The notes: generated by a model not told the origin, from the sequence alone. 64,000 nt of DNA from Pyxidicoccus trucidator (GCF_010894435.1 NZ_JAAIXZ010000024.1:1-64000), one strand, 5' to 3'; numbered from the stretch's first letter, positions 8,364 through 17,369 are shown. Program-made: numbers and translations.

Positions 8364-9050
8364 TCACGTCTTCCCGTCCAACAGTGCGTGGACCCGGTTC
8401 ATGACCGCGTCGAACATGGCCGGGGTGAGCCGGCCCGTCTGCGTGTTCTGCTGGCTGACGTGGTAGCAGCCCATGAGCGTCCGCCCGCCCGGCAGCGCCA
8501 CCTCCGCCCCATGGCCGAAGGCCGGCCGGGGCGAACCGAGGGACACCCCGGTCCGCTCCAAGGAGGCGAGCGCGGCGTTCCAGCCGATGGCCCCCAGCGC
8601 GAGCAGCACCCGGGCGGGCAGCAGGGCCATCTCCCGGTCCAGGAACGGAGCGCAGCGGGCCAGCTCCTCGGGCAGGGGCTTGTTGTCCGGCGGAGCGCAG
8701 CGGGCCGCGGCCACGATGAAGGCGTCCTTCAAGGTGAGCCCGTCGTCCCGGTGCTCGCTCCTTGGCTGGTTGGCGAACCCGGCGCGGTGCAGCCCGGCGA
8801 ACAGGAAGTCCCCCGAGCGGTCCCCGGTGAACATCCTCCCCGTCCGGTTGGCCCCATGCGCCGCCGGCGCCAGCCCCACGATGACCAGCCGTGCCCAGGG
8901 GTCGCCAAAGCCCGGCACCGGCCGCCCCCAGTAGTTCCAGTCGCGGTAGGCCCGGCGCTTCACCCGGGCCACCTCCTCGCGCCACTCCACCAGTCGCGGA
9001 CAGGCCGTGCACGCGACAATCTCCCTGTGCAGCTTCTCCAGCTTCGTCAC
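8364..9050 (-). CDS. Family 5 (UdgB-like) uracil-DNA glycosylase
   Basis: A base-excision repair enzyme that removes uracil and other deaminated bases from DNA. The 228-residue protein has motif A GLAPAAHGANRTGRMFTGD (about 59-77), which lacks the usual acidic or polar catalytic residue, and the C-terminal YHVSQQNTQTGRLT motif with His197. Both are hallmarks of family 5. Four cysteines (14, 17, 118, 133) fit the iron-sulfur cluster of this group. The start is taken as a GTG at 9050 with GGGAG upstream. Another frame continues further but has no glycosylase sequence. It lies close behind the AI-2E-type gene and may share its transcript. Confidence 0.9.
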   Translation of the reverse strand: MTKLEKLHREIVACTACPRLVEWREEVARVKRRAYRDWNYWGRPVPGFGDPWARLVIVGLAPAAHGANRTGRMFTGDRSGDFLFAGLHRAGFANQPRSEHRDDGLTLKDAFIVAAARCAPPDNKPLPEELARCAPFLDREMALLPARVLLALGAIGWNAALASLERTGVSLGSPRPAFGHGAEVALPGGRTLMGCYHVSQQNTQTGRLTPAMFDAVMNRVHALLDGKT

Positions 9051-9081
9051 TCCGGGCTCCCGTGGCCTCCTGCCCTCCGCC

Positions 9082-10287
9082 TCACGGTGGGGGGGCCGTC
9101 CCCGTATATAGCGACGTGCGCCGGTAGCGCTGCACCACCACGCGCAGCACCACCTTGAGGATGGCCGCCACCGGCACCGCCAGGAGGATGCCCACGAAGC
9201 CGAACAGCTCGCCGAACGCGAGGATGGCGATGATGACGGCCACCGGCGCCAGGCCCACCTTCTCCCCGACGATGCGCGGGGTGATGACGAGCCCCTCCAG
9301 CAGCTGCCCGATGACGAAGGTGCCCGCCACCACCGCGAGCTGCCAGGGCCCCTGCCACGACAGCGCCAACCCCACCAGCGACAGCAGGATGCCCACGCCC
9401 GTGCCCAGGTACGGCACCATGTTGCCAAAGCCGGCAATCACGCCGATGACGATGGCCATGTCGATACGCCCGGCCGACAGCCCGGCCGCGTAGATGACCG
9501 ACAGCACCGCGCCCACGGTGAGCTGCCCGCGCACGAAGGCGGAGAGCACCTCGTCCACCTCCGCGAAGCGACGGGCCACCAGCGCCACGGTGCGCCGGGG
9601 CAGCAGGTCCTTCACCATGCTCGTCAGCCGCGGGTAATCCTGCAGGAAGAAGAAGGCCAGCACCGGCACCACCGAGAGGCCCAGCAGCGTGGCCACGAAG
9701 CGCGCCGTGTTGCCCGCGAAGCTGGCGAGGATCTTCGCCGCCGCGGGGCCCGCGCTCTGCGCCAGGTCCGACGCCTGCTGCCCCAGCTCCGCGGTGCGCT
9801 GTCGCACCAGGTCCGGCAGCGAGCGGCCCACGAGCGCCTCCACGCGGGGCACCACCTGCGTGCTCCCCCGGCGGAAGAAGTCCGGCAGCTTCGCCGCCTC
9901 CTCGCGGAACACCGGCACCAGGTACAGCACCGCCCCCGCCATCAGCAGCGTGCCGCCGACGAAGACGATGGTCGTCCCCCACGTCCGGTCCAGCCCCCGC
10001 TTCTCCAGGGCCGTCACCAGGGGGTTGAAGATGTAGGCCCCCGCCAGCGCCAGCAGCACCGGCACCGCCACCCCGCCGAACACGGAGAGCAGCGCGAACA
10101 CCAACCCCAGCGAGCCCACCATCACCGCGGACCACCACAGGTCGATGCGCCGCGCTTCCACCTCGGACAGCCCGACCTCCGCCAGCGGTGGCGGGTCGGC
10201 AGGGCCTCTCAGCGGTGGAGCGCTTGACGGCCCGGTCGCTCCCGGGACGGCGGCGGACGCCTTCGGGGTCGCGACCGCGTGGAGCAC
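9082..10287 (-). CDS. AI-2E/PerM-family membrane protein
   Basis: A polytopic inner-membrane protein of the AI-2E transporter family (PF01594), whose members are linked to autoinducer export, Na+/H+ antiport or solute efflux. The substrate cannot be told from sequence. There are about eight hydrophobic segments, two near residues 50-80 and a cluster in the C-terminal half including GFGNMVPYLGTGVGILLSL, the signature region. A soluble helical stretch lies between. The first canonical start is GTG at 10287, but it has no ribosome-binding site. The same frame continues up to an ATC at 10362 preceded by GAGGAG at 6 bases, so a non-standard start adding 25 residues is possible. The frame opens just after the FecR-like gene stop, so the two are co-transcribed. 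Confidence 0.85.
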   Translation of the reverse strand: MLHAVATPKASAAVPGATGPSSAPPLRGPADPPPLAEVGLSEVEARRIDLWWSAVMVGSLGLVFALLSVFGGVAVPVLLALAGAYIFNPLVTALEKRGLDRTWGTTIVFVGGTLLMAGAVLYLVPVFREEAAKLPDFFRRGSTQVVPRVEALVGRSLPDLVRQRTAELGQQASDLAQSAGPAAAKILASFAGNTARFVATLLGLSVVPVLAFFFLQDYPRLTSMVKDLLPRRTVALVARRFAEVDEVLSAFVRGQLTVGAVLSVIYAAGLSAGRIDMAIVIGVIAGFGNMVPYLGTGVGILLSLVGLALSWQGPWQLAVVAGTFVIGQLLEGLVITPRIVGEKVGLAPVAVIIAILAFGELFGFVGILLAVPVAAILKVVLRVVVQRYRRTSLYTGTAPPP

Positions 10288-10386
10288 CGGGGCGGGCGGA
10301 GCGGAAGCGCTGGCGGCGGGGGCTACCGCGGCGCGGGCACTGGGTTTCCTGCGGCGTCCGATGGCGTTCTCCTCTTCTGATCCGGG

Positions 10387-11145
10387 CTACGGCCTCTTCA
10401 AGCCGCGATTGCTCTGGATGAAAGCACCGAATGCGTCGTCGCGTCGCTTCGTGTCCAGGTCCGTCACCGGGCCTACTCGCTCGCCGACCTCGATCTGCTT
10501 GTTCTTCCGCAGGTCGCGGACGATTTCCTCCCACTCCTCCACCGTGACTTCCCGGGGGCCGGGGACCTCCTTGCGCTCGCCGGGCCTGGGCGCCGTCACT
10601 GGGGGGGCCTTGGCCTTCGGCACGCGAACCGCCACCTTCACCAGCCCCGAATACACCTGCACCACGGTGCTCGGCGAGAGCGCGCCGGAGCTGACGGGCG
10701 GCGCCACGTCCACGCGCAGGGTGGTGCCTCGCACGCCCGCCACCGCCCGGTCCGTCTTCACCTCGAACTTCGCCTCCGAGCCGGACAGCGCCTTCTTCAC
10801 CTCCGCCCACACCTTGCCCAGCTTGAGGTAGCCCACGAAGCCCTTGCGCTCCTGGCCCGCGAACTCCGCCTCGGTGATGACCAGGTGGCTGTCCGCGCTC
10901 AGCAGCAACACGCTGCCGTCATTGAGGAGCAGCTTCACGCCGGACTCCGACTCCACCTCCAGCGTGTCCTTCTGTTCGATTTCCACGTCGGGCGTGAGCG
11001 GCTGCCGCTCGGCGCCCTCGGGGGTGCGCCAGGCCGTCCCCTGCACCGTCACCACGCGGCCCACCGCCGCCGCCGCGAGCCCCGGCGCGCACAGCAGCAC
11101 CAGCGCCGCCACCACCGCCGTCGGAAACCACCTGTCCCGTCGCAT
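10387..11145 (-). CDS. FecR-domain secreted protein
   Basis: A 252-residue exported protein with a signal peptide (about 1-25, ending GLAAAA) and a FecR-like beta-rich domain. The domain runs from VGRVVTVQGTAWRTPEG through the conserved GVKLLLNDGSVLLL and TDRAVAGVRGTTLRVDV, the latter typical of FecR. The C-terminal third is charged and probably extended. No transmembrane anti-sigma region is present, so it is more likely a periplasmic structural or scaffold protein than a FecI regulator. Its ATG overlaps the stop of the PEGA gene by one base (TGATG), implying translational coupling. It is part of a chain of envelope genes from 13563 down to 9082. Confidence 0.8.
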   Translation of the reverse strand: MRRDRWFPTAVVAALVLLCAPGLAAAAVGRVVTVQGTAWRTPEGAERQPLTPDVEIEQKDTLEVESESGVKLLLNDGSVLLLSADSHLVITEAEFAGQERKGFVGYLKLGKVWAEVKKALSGSEAKFEVKTDRAVAGVRGTTLRVDVAPPVSSGALSPSTVVQVYSGLVKVAVRVPKAKAPPVTAPRPGERKEVPGPREVTVEEWEEIVRDLRKNKQIEVGERVGPVTDLDTKRRDDAFGAFIQSNRGLKRP

Positions 11146-11504
11146 CACGGAGCACCTCCGCCAGGGGCCACCGCGGACCGGAGCTGGATGGTCAGCCTCG
11201 CCCGGGCTCCGCTGGGCTCGTAGTACGTCGTGTACGGCCAGAAGCCCTGCTTCTTCACTTCGATTTGGTGCAGCCCCGCGCCAACCCGGAGCGACTTCGG
11301 CGAGCCCGTGAAGTCGCTGCACAGCCCTTGGAGGACGCCGTCCAGGTACACCTCCGCGTCCTCCGGCTCGCAGCGCAGCGCCAGGTTCCCGCTCGGCGTC
11401 TCGGCACCCGCCATCAGCGCGCGCGCCTTCGCCACGGACTCCGGCTCCTGGCGTCCCGCACACCCGGACGCCGCTACCGCCACCGCCAGCCAGACTGCCC
11501 TCAT
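11145..11504 (-). CDS. PEGA-domain lipoprotein
   Basis: A 119-residue lipoprotein with lipobox VAASGC (Cys15). The mature part has a PEGA-type fold: LRCEPEDAEVYLDGVLQG is the repeat that gives the domain its name, and LRVGAGLHQIEVKKQGFWPY completes it. PEGA domains are found in surface proteins and are thought to bind cell-wall or surface polymers. The start and stop overlap the upstream and downstream genes by one base each, so all three are expected to be translated together. Confidence 0.8.
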   Translation of the reverse strand: MRAVWLAVAVAASGCAGRQEPESVAKARALMAGAETPSGNLALRCEPEDAEVYLDGVLQGLCSDFTGSPKSLRVGAGLHQIEVKKQGFWPYTTYYEPSGARARLTIQLRSAVAPGGGAP

Positions 11505-12730
11505 CAGCGAGCCAACGTCAGCTCGACGGTGTTGCTCGTCACACCCGTCACACTGGCCTTCGTCGCGGCCTTCGCGCCGAACGCCTCCGTCAGCTTCTGC
11601 TGGAAGCCCGCTTCACCCAGCGCCTCGGCCAGCGCCTCCGTGCTGCCCAGGTAGCGCAGGTCGAACTGAATCTGGCCCTTCTGGAAGTTGCCCTGCTTCA
11701 CGTCGCTGACGCCGGTGAGGGTCCGCGACAGCACGTCCTTGAACGCCTTCACCGCCTTGAAGTCCGCCAGCCCCTGCACCGTCATCACCACCGAGGTGCC
11801 GCGCTGCTCGGACTGGGCGAGGTAGTCGACCACCGCCTGGCGCACGCCAGCGACGACCTTCTTCCCCCGGTACTGCGCAATCTCCGTCGCGGTGTGCTGG
11901 TACGACACGAGGGGACTCACCTTCGTGCCCCGGCCCTCCACCCCGCTGTCGAACTTGTCCGCCATCCGGGTGAGCTGCGTCCCCGAGTCCGTCGCGAAGA
12001 CCGCCAGCTCCCAGCTGCCCGTCACCGCGTAGTAGTGGCCGTAGCCCGTCAACGCCGCGCCCGGGGTCTGCGTCATCTTCTGCTGCTGGAACGTCACGGT
12101 GCCGTAGATGACGTAGTCCGCCTCCGTCAGCTTCTGGATGACCTTCGTGTCCGGAGTGGTCAACGAGACGCCCGGGGCCACCTCCAGCTTCCCGGAAGCG
12201 AAGGACGGGTCGATGATCCGCCAGCCATCCTTCTGGAACGTCTGGGTGAGCACCTGCGACAACACGCCACTGCTGACGATGACGTTGTCCGGGCTGATGG
12301 CCTGCTCGTTCAGGACGATGAGCAGCCGGCTGTTGCTCATGCGCTGGATCAGCGCCTGTACGGCCCGCAGGTCCTTGTCGAGCTCGGCAGTGCCCACCTC
12401 GGCGCGGACCTTCACCTTCACCACCCCGCCCTCCTCCTTGCGCTCCAGCACCTCGTGCGTCCGCACGTAGCCGGCGCTCTGGGTGAAGATGCGGTCACTC
12501 AGGAGCTGGCTGTTGGCCGTGAGCGTGTCCGAGGACACCAGCACCCCGGCCACCTGCTCCACCGCCTCGCGAAGGGCAGCGCGCTTCGCCTCGGAGAAGG
12601 CCCTGTCCCGGTTGCCGTCGACGATGGCCGCCTCACCCTGGACTTCCTTCGTCACGGTGGCGGGCTGCGGGGCCGCGGCGAGCGTCACCGACGCCAGCAG
12701 CAGGGACAGCGCGGTCAGCTTCAAGGACAT
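11504..12730 (-). CDS. FlgT-like secreted protein
   Basis: A 408-residue exported protein with a 20-residue signal peptide (MSLKLTALSLLLASVTLAAA). The N-terminal domain, with EAAIVDGNRDRAFSEAKRAA and REAVEQVAGVLV, resembles the FlgT N-terminal domain of flagellar outer-membrane rings. The middle (about 130-290) looks like the TolB-N/FlgT-M fold (LLIVLNEQ, DYVIYGTVTF). The C-terminal part repeats a small alpha-beta domain that ends in beta strands. Myxobacteria lack flagella, so a role in another envelope ring or outer-membrane assembly is more likely. It overlaps the PEGA gene by one base, and an LPP20-like gene lies 20 bases upstream. The family assignment is by motif resemblance. Confidence 0.65.
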   Translation of the reverse strand: MSLKLTALSLLLASVTLAAAPQPATVTKEVQGEAAIVDGNRDRAFSEAKRAALREAVEQVAGVLVSSDTLTANSQLLSDRIFTQSAGYVRTHEVLERKEEGGVVKVKVRAEVGTAELDKDLRAVQALIQRMSNSRLLIVLNEQAISPDNVIVSSGVLSQVLTQTFQKDGWRIIDPSFASGKLEVAPGVSLTTPDTKVIQKLTEADYVIYGTVTFQQQKMTQTPGAALTGYGHYYAVTGSWELAVFATDSGTQLTRMADKFDSGVEGRGTKVSPLVSYQHTATEIAQYRGKKVVAGVRQAVVDYLAQSEQRGTSVVMTVQGLADFKAVKAFKDVLSRTLTGVSDVKQGNFQKGQIQFDLRYLGSTEALAEALGEAGFQQKLTEAFGAKAATKASVTGVTSNTVELTLAR

Positions 12731-12750
12731 GGGCGGACCCTCCTGGAGGG

Positions 12751-13563
12751 CTACTGGGTGACGATGACGACCCGGCCCTCGGCCAGGAAGCGCGTGTTGA
12801 CCTCGCCCAGCGCCTTCGCGTCGTCCGAGGCGAGCACCAGGTCCGAGCCCTTCAGCCCCGTGGCCTTCACCACCAGCGGCTTCTCACCCACGAGCGTGGC
12901 CTTCTTCGCCGCCTCCAGGCTGTTGAACCAAGCCGCCACGCCGGAGGTGGCGCGGCTCTCGTCGGAGAGCGCCGCCGCGCCGTAGAGCGCCTTGCCGGAG
13001 CCATCCAGCAGCCGGGGCGCCAGCACGGGCTTCATGCCCAGGCCGCGCGCATCCACCACCAGGCCCGTGTACTTCTTCGCACCCTCGGCGTTGAGCAAGA
13101 TGGCCGAGTCCGGAGCAGCCATCACCAGCGACGCGGTGATGGCCGCCAGCGGCACCTCCACGTCCACCTCGACACCGCTGTCCGAGAAGTACCGCTTGGC
13201 CACCACCTTGTAGCCGCGGATGGCGCCCTCCACGCGGCCCCGCACCTCTTCGCGGGACATCTCGTCCGCCACGGTGCGGCCAGCGTTGAGCTGGATGCCT
13301 CGGGCCTGCTCGAGAAGGTTGCGGAGCGCATCCAGCTTCGCGGCCCGCTCCGCGCCCAGTCGCGCCTGCGCGGGGTTGGCCGCCTTCAGGTCCGGTGCAC
13401 CGGAACCCGTGGCGCGCAGCACCTGCCCCTCCCAGTTGACGCCGGGACTCGTGGGCCGCGCCGCTTCAGCCGCGGCGGCGGGTGCCGGGGCCTTCGCTTC
13501 CTTGCCCTGGCCCAGCGCCGTCAACGGCACCGCCAGCAACATGCCCCACAGCGAACGCCTCAC
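12751..13563 (-). CDS. LPP20-like secreted protein
   Basis: A 270-residue exported protein related to the LPP20/FlgP family (PF02169). After a signal peptide and an Ala/Pro-rich linker, residues from about 45 contain GVNWEGQVLRATGSG and QARLGAERAAKLDALRNLLEQARG, the usual LPP20 pattern. The second half is a separate alpha-beta region of unknown role. The GTG at 13563 is chosen because GGAGG lies 7 bases before it. No lipobox cysteine is seen, so it is probably periplasmic. It heads the chain with the FlgT-like, PEGA and FecR-like genes. Confidence 0.7.
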   Translation of the reverse strand: MRRSLWGMLLAVPLTALGQGKEAKAPAPAAAAEAARPTSPGVNWEGQVLRATGSGAPDLKAANPAQARLGAERAAKLDALRNLLEQARGIQLNAGRTVADEMSREEVRGRVEGAIRGYKVVAKRYFSDSGVEVDVEVPLAAITASLVMAAPDSAILLNAEGAKKYTGLVVDARGLGMKPVLAPRLLDGSGKALYGAAALSDESRATSGVAAWFNSLEAAKKATLVGEKPLVVKATGLKGSDLVLASDDAKALGEVNTRFLAEGRVVIVTQ

Positions 13564-13680
13564 GGGAAATCCTCCAGTCCTCACCCGACTTCTCGGGTAG
13601 CCACAGGACAGAATGATCCACCATTCAAAGAGGCCGCTTCGAGGGAAGTCAAGGCGCCCCTCGGAGGGCGCCGCGCTGCG

Positions 13681-14019
13681 TCAGTTCTCGTTGCCGTGTC
13701 GGTCGACGTAGGCGTCGATCATCCGGCGGTGCCGCTCGGTGAGGAGCGTGAAGCGGACACCGGAGCGCTCACGCTTCGCGGTCGCCGCCTCCACCCACTC
13801 ACGCACCACTTCACCCTCGGCGTAGATGATCTCCTCGGAGCCGGGGAGCTGGAACTGGAGGCCGACGCGCTTCGCCTCGTGCTGAGGCTCGAGCAGGCGA
13901 GCGAGGCTCACCCCTTCCTGGCTGATGTCGGCAGCCCGCGACATGTACGGCACGCCACCCATGTACTTGTTGAGGTAGATGTCGAGGGGCGCCCGTCTGG
14001 CCTTCCGCTTGTCGCTCAT
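13681..14019 (-). CDS. PilZ-domain protein
   Basis: A 112-residue single-domain PilZ protein, predicted to bind cyclic di-GMP. The RxxxR motif is R5-R9 and the D-x-S-x-x-G motif is DISQEG at 31-36, both at the expected spacing. The remainder forms the beta barrel ending in a helix. The open frame extends upstream, but the ATG at 14019 is preceded by GGAG and puts the PilZ motif at the N-terminus, as usual. It is divergent from the FKBP gene and likely controls motility, envelope or exopolysaccharide functions. The partner is unknown. Confidence 0.88.
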   Translation of the reverse strand: MSDKRKARRAPLDIYLNKYMGGVPYMSRAADISQEGVSLARLLEPQHEAKRVGLQFQLPGSEEIIYAEGEVVREWVEAATAKRERSGVRFTLLTERHRRMIDAYVDRHGNEN

Positions 14020-14162
14020 TGCTCCGTCGCCTCCGGTAGTGCAACAGGCCGCTTCGGGGGTGAAGCAACCTGGATTCAGGGTAGAGGCGCGCGATGAACT
14101 CGCAAGAAAACGACCGGCGCTCCGTATAGTCCAACCCAACTGTTCTTTTGAAAGGCGGAAGC

Positions 14163-14873
14163 ATGCGATCGATGTGGATGGCGGCCCTGGTGCTGGCGCT
14201 CGGCGCCCCCGCGGCCCACGCACAGACCTCCAAGCCGGCGAAGCAGCCCGGGCCCGCGGCCAAGGCGCCCCCTGACCTCACGTCCGACGATGCGAAGACC
14301 ATCTACGCGCTCGGCGTGTCCGTCGGCCGGGACCTCTCCAGCTTCGCCCTGACCCCCGAGGAGGTCCAGATCCTCCAGAAAGGCATCGCCGACAGCATCG
14401 CCGGCACCGCGCCCGCGGTGGACCCGAAGGAGTACGGGCCGAAGATCCAGGCACTCGGGAAGGGCAGGCAGGCGCAGGCCAGCGCGGCCATGCTGGTGCG
14501 CGCCGAGAAGGAGTCCGGTGCGGTGAAGCTCCCGTCCGGCGTCATCTACCACGAGGTGCAGGCCGGCACCGGCCGCAGCCCGCGCCCCACGGACACCGTC
14601 AAGGTCCACTACGAGGGCCGGCTGGTGGATGGCACCGTGTTCGACAGCTCGGCCCGGCGTGGCATCCCCGTGGAGTTCCCCCTCAACGGCGTCATCCCCT
14701 GCTGGACCCAGGGTGTCGCGAAGATGAAGATCGGCGGCAAGGCGAAGCTCACCTGCCCCGGAAGCACGGCCTACGGCGAGCGCCCGCCCCCGGGCTCGCG
14801 CATCCCGCCCAACGCCGTCCTCGTCTTCGACGTGGAGCTGGTGGACATCCCCGGCGACACCTCGAAGCAGTAG
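14163..14873 (+). CDS. FKBP-type peptidyl-prolyl isomerase, exported
   Basis: A periplasmic protein-folding helper of 236 residues. Residues 1-20 form a signal peptide ending AAHA. An N-terminal dimerisation-like helical domain (about 36-115, FkpA/Mip type) contains TIYALGVSVGRDLSSF. The C-terminal FKBP domain (about 130-230) contains VKVHYEGRLVDGTVFDSS, the isomerase signature, and ends VLVFDVELVDI. A TATAGT box at 14125-14130 lies about 33 bases before the ATG. A TTG further upstream in frame is possible but less likely. The stop lies 12 bases from the convergent peptidase gene. Confidence 0.92.
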   Translation: MRSMWMAALVLALGAPAAHAQTSKPAKQPGPAAKAPPDLTSDDAKTIYALGVSVGRDLSSFALTPEEVQILQKGIADSIAGTAPAVDPKEYGPKIQALGKGRQAQASAAMLVRAEKESGAVKLPSGVIYHEVQAGTGRSPRPTDTVKVHYEGRLVDGTVFDSSARRGIPVEFPLNGVIPCWTQGVAKMKIGGKAKLTCPGSTAYGERPPPGSRIPPNAVLVFDVELVDIPGDTSKQ

Positions 14874-14885
14874 GTCGCGAGGGGG

Positions 14886-17045
14886 CTACGGCTTCAGCGC
14901 GGCCTCGGTGGCGCGGAGCAGCGGCTCCGCGCTCACCGGCGCCCCCGTGGCGTGGACCATCCACTGGTCCGGCGTCACCTGGCCGTACGTGGCCATCCGC
15001 TCGAACTCCGCGCCCAGCGGGCCCTTGCGCTTCAGGTGCTCCTCAATCTGGAACGCGATGAGGTGCCCGAGCGGATAGTCCGGCAGGTAGATGGGGTAGC
15101 TGATCATGTGGCTGTAGATGCCCAGCAGCGGCGTGCCCTCCGCGCCCAGCACCGGCGCGTAGTACCGGTTCCAGACGTCCCGGGAGATGCCCACCACCGC
15201 GTCGCGCAGCTCCTCCGGCTTCGCGTCCGGGTGCTCGTACATCCAGTGCCACACCGCCATGTCCACCAGCGCCACGCCGGCGATCTCCCACGTCTGCCAG
15301 AAGTCGTTCAGCACCCGCTCGCGCTCGGCCGCCGCGTCCGGCTTGCCCAGCCCCAGCAGCTCCAGGTCTCGCGCCTGGAACACGAAGGCCAGCGCCTCCG
15401 TGAAGGCGTTGTTGGGCACGCCTGTCAGCAGCGTGTGGTCCACCAGGTAGAGGCTGAACACCTGCTCCACGTTGTGCCCCAGCTCGTGCACCGCGATGTT
15501 GTAGCCCTTGTAGTCCATGCCCCCCTTCTCCACGCGCGTGCGCAGCCGGGGGAAGTCACCCCGCCGCATCGCCTGCTGCGCGTGGCCCGCTCCGCGTGAC
15601 GCGTCCACCTGGATGCGCGCCGCCAGCCAGTCCGCCTTCGCCTTCGTGAAGCCCATGCCCTTGAGGATGCGCGGCAGGTCCTTCGCGAAGGCCTGCGCCG
15701 TGGGGTAGCGCTTGCGCGTCAGTGCATCCAGCTCCGACTCCGGCCGCTTCCCTCCGGGCTTGAAGCCCGGGTACCACAAGTCCTGCGGCCCCAGCTTCCG
15801 CCCCAGCCGCGCCTCGATTTCCTTCGCCACCCGGGGCACCACCGGCGACTCCAGCACCTGCGTGAGCAGCGCCCTCACCCGCTCCTCCGGCAGCTCGCGC
15901 GTCAGCTCGAAGCTCCGGGCAATCCGCGTGGGTGCCACCGGCGAGTACGGGTCCACCTTGCGCGCCGCCTGGAAGGTGGCGAGCAGGTGCGCATAGCGCG
16001 TGGCCGGCTCCGGCGCGGGGTCCGGCTTCGCCTCGCGCGCGGGGGCGTCCTCCTCCACCGTCTCCGGCGGCGCCACCGTCACCGCGTTGGTGAAGGGGTT
16101 CCAGTCCAGCCTCGGGTTGTCGATGACGGCCACCGGAATCGTCTGCGTGACGATGCGCTCCATCACCTGGAGGATCATCCGCTGCTTCGCCGGGCCGTTC
16201 GGGTCCGTGTAGTCGCCCTTCAGCTCGTCGCGCAGGTTCCAGTGGCTGATGAGGCGCAGCCCCTTGGGGAAGGGCCGCTGCCCCCGCTCGTCCACCAGGT
16301 GGTGCATCCAGACGTTGTACTCGGCGATGTAGAGGTTGGCCGCGGCGATGGCCTTCGACGACTCCTGTTCGATCTCCGCCGGCACCCGCCGGTTGAAGCG
16401 CGACGCCAGCCGCGCCTCCGCCCACTGCCGCCGCGTCCACTTCGGCCCCTGCTCCACGCGCTCGGCCAGCGTGGTGAGCGGGAAGTTGAGCAGCACCACG
16501 AAGCCAACCTTCGCCCGGAACAGGTCCGACGTGACGTTGGAGCTCGGGTCATACGACGCCAGCAGCGGCTCCACCGGCAGCAGCGGCCCCAGGTCCAGGT
16601 CCGAGTACCACTGCAGCTCGCGCCCCAGCTCGTTCATGTGGCCGTCGAACTGCTCGAACAGCTTCTCCAGCCGCGTGAAGGTGGCGTCCAGCGCCTTCGG
16701 GTCCGACAGGAACTGCTCGCGGATGAAGGCCGCCGCGTCCCCGTCCTCCTCGCGCCACTGCGCCAGCACCTGCTCCACGCCGCGCTCGATGCGCGCCCGC
16801 TGCGCCTCGCCGTGCTTCGCGACCAGCTCCGCCTTCAGCGCGGCGGTGTCGAACGCGGGCTGCTTCATGGCGGGCTCCTCGGGGGCGGCGGCCTCGGCCG
16901 CGGGGAGCGGCTCGCGCATGGACTGGGGCGTCATCACCCTGCTGGAGGGCGGCGGCTCCGTCAGGGGCTGCGGGGTGGAGCAGCCGAGCGCGGCCAGCAG
17001 GGGCAACAGGCGGGCACGCGAGGCCCGGGGCTTCTTCGACGACAT
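14886..17045 (-). CDS. Zinc metallopeptidase lipoprotein (HELGH)
   Basis: A 719-residue lipoprotein with lipobox around LLAALGC. The zinc site is H520-E-L-G-H524, with a third ligand candidate E550 in FTEALAF, the gluzincin arrangement. Long helical stretches before and after the motif resemble M3-like peptidases, but I cannot place it in a named family. The ATG at 17045 is preceded by GAGGAG at 8 bases; the frame continues further but crosses the csp terminator. It probably sits on the periplasmic face or the outer membrane and degrades peptides. It resembles the neighbouring M2 peptidase in layout (lipoprotein, HELGH) but not in overall sequence. Confidence 0.75.
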   Translation of the reverse strand: MSSKKPRASRARLLPLLAALGCSTPQPLTEPPPSSRVMTPQSMREPLPAAEAAAPEEPAMKQPAFDTAALKAELVAKHGEAQRARIERGVEQVLAQWREEDGDAAAFIREQFLSDPKALDATFTRLEKLFEQFDGHMNELGRELQWYSDLDLGPLLPVEPLLASYDPSSNVTSDLFRAKVGFVVLLNFPLTTLAERVEQGPKWTRRQWAEARLASRFNRRVPAEIEQESSKAIAAANLYIAEYNVWMHHLVDERGQRPFPKGLRLISHWNLRDELKGDYTDPNGPAKQRMILQVMERIVTQTIPVAVIDNPRLDWNPFTNAVTVAPPETVEEDAPAREAKPDPAPEPATRYAHLLATFQAARKVDPYSPVAPTRIARSFELTRELPEERVRALLTQVLESPVVPRVAKEIEARLGRKLGPQDLWYPGFKPGGKRPESELDALTRKRYPTAQAFAKDLPRILKGMGFTKAKADWLAARIQVDASRGAGHAQQAMRRGDFPRLRTRVEKGGMDYKGYNIAVHELGHNVEQVFSLYLVDHTLLTGVPNNAFTEALAFVFQARDLELLGLGKPDAAAERERVLNDFWQTWEIAGVALVDMAVWHWMYEHPDAKPEELRDAVVGISRDVWNRYYAPVLGAEGTPLLGIYSHMISYPIYLPDYPLGHLIAFQIEEHLKRKGPLGAEFERMATYGQVTPDQWMVHATGAPVSAEPLLRATEAALKP

Positions 17046-17098
17046 GGCGGGGACTCCTCTTTCACTCTCGGGGGGCTGCGCGCGGCCACCGAAATACG

Positions 17099-17129
17099 AA
17101 GGGCCCGACCCTGGTGGGGCCGGACCCTT
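17099..17129 (-). terminator. Terminator after the cold-shock gene
   Basis: A 13-bp inverted repeat (AAGGGTCCGGCCC / GGGTCGGGCCCTT, two wobble pairs) with a 5-base loop lies 37 bases after the csp stop and before the metallopeptidase gene, which separates the two transcripts. The T run after it is weak. Confidence 0.7.
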
Positions 17130-17165
17130 CCGGTGCATCAGGAAATCATTCGAACGACGCCCGGC

Positions 17166-17369
17166 TCAGGCCGCGCGGACGTTCTGCGCCTGCAGACCCT
17201 TGGGGCCCTTGGCGACCTCGAACTCCACCTTCTGGCCTTCCTGCAGGGTGCGGAAGCCATCCATGTTGATGGCGGTGTGGTGGCAGAACACGTCATCGCC
17301 ACCGCCGTCCTGGGTGATGAAGCCGAAGCCCTTCGCATCGTTGAACCACTTCACGGTACCAATAGCCAT
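17166..17369 (-). CDS. Cold-shock protein (CspA family)
   Basis: A 67-residue single cold-shock domain that binds single-stranded RNA and DNA and melts RNA structure. RNP1 is KGFGFI and RNP2 is DVFCHH, where many homologues have DVFVH. It is collinear with CspA-family proteins from GTVKWFND to QAQNV. It has its own promoter (17450-17478) and terminator (17099-17129), so it is monocistronic. The leader contains a stable hairpin (17395-17415) upstream of the GAAGAG ribosome site, which could make translation temperature dependent; that part is inference. Confidence 0.96.
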   Translation of the reverse strand: MAIGTVKWFNDAKGFGFITQDGGGDDVFCHHTAINMDGFRTLQEGQKVEFEVAKGPKGLQAQNVRAA

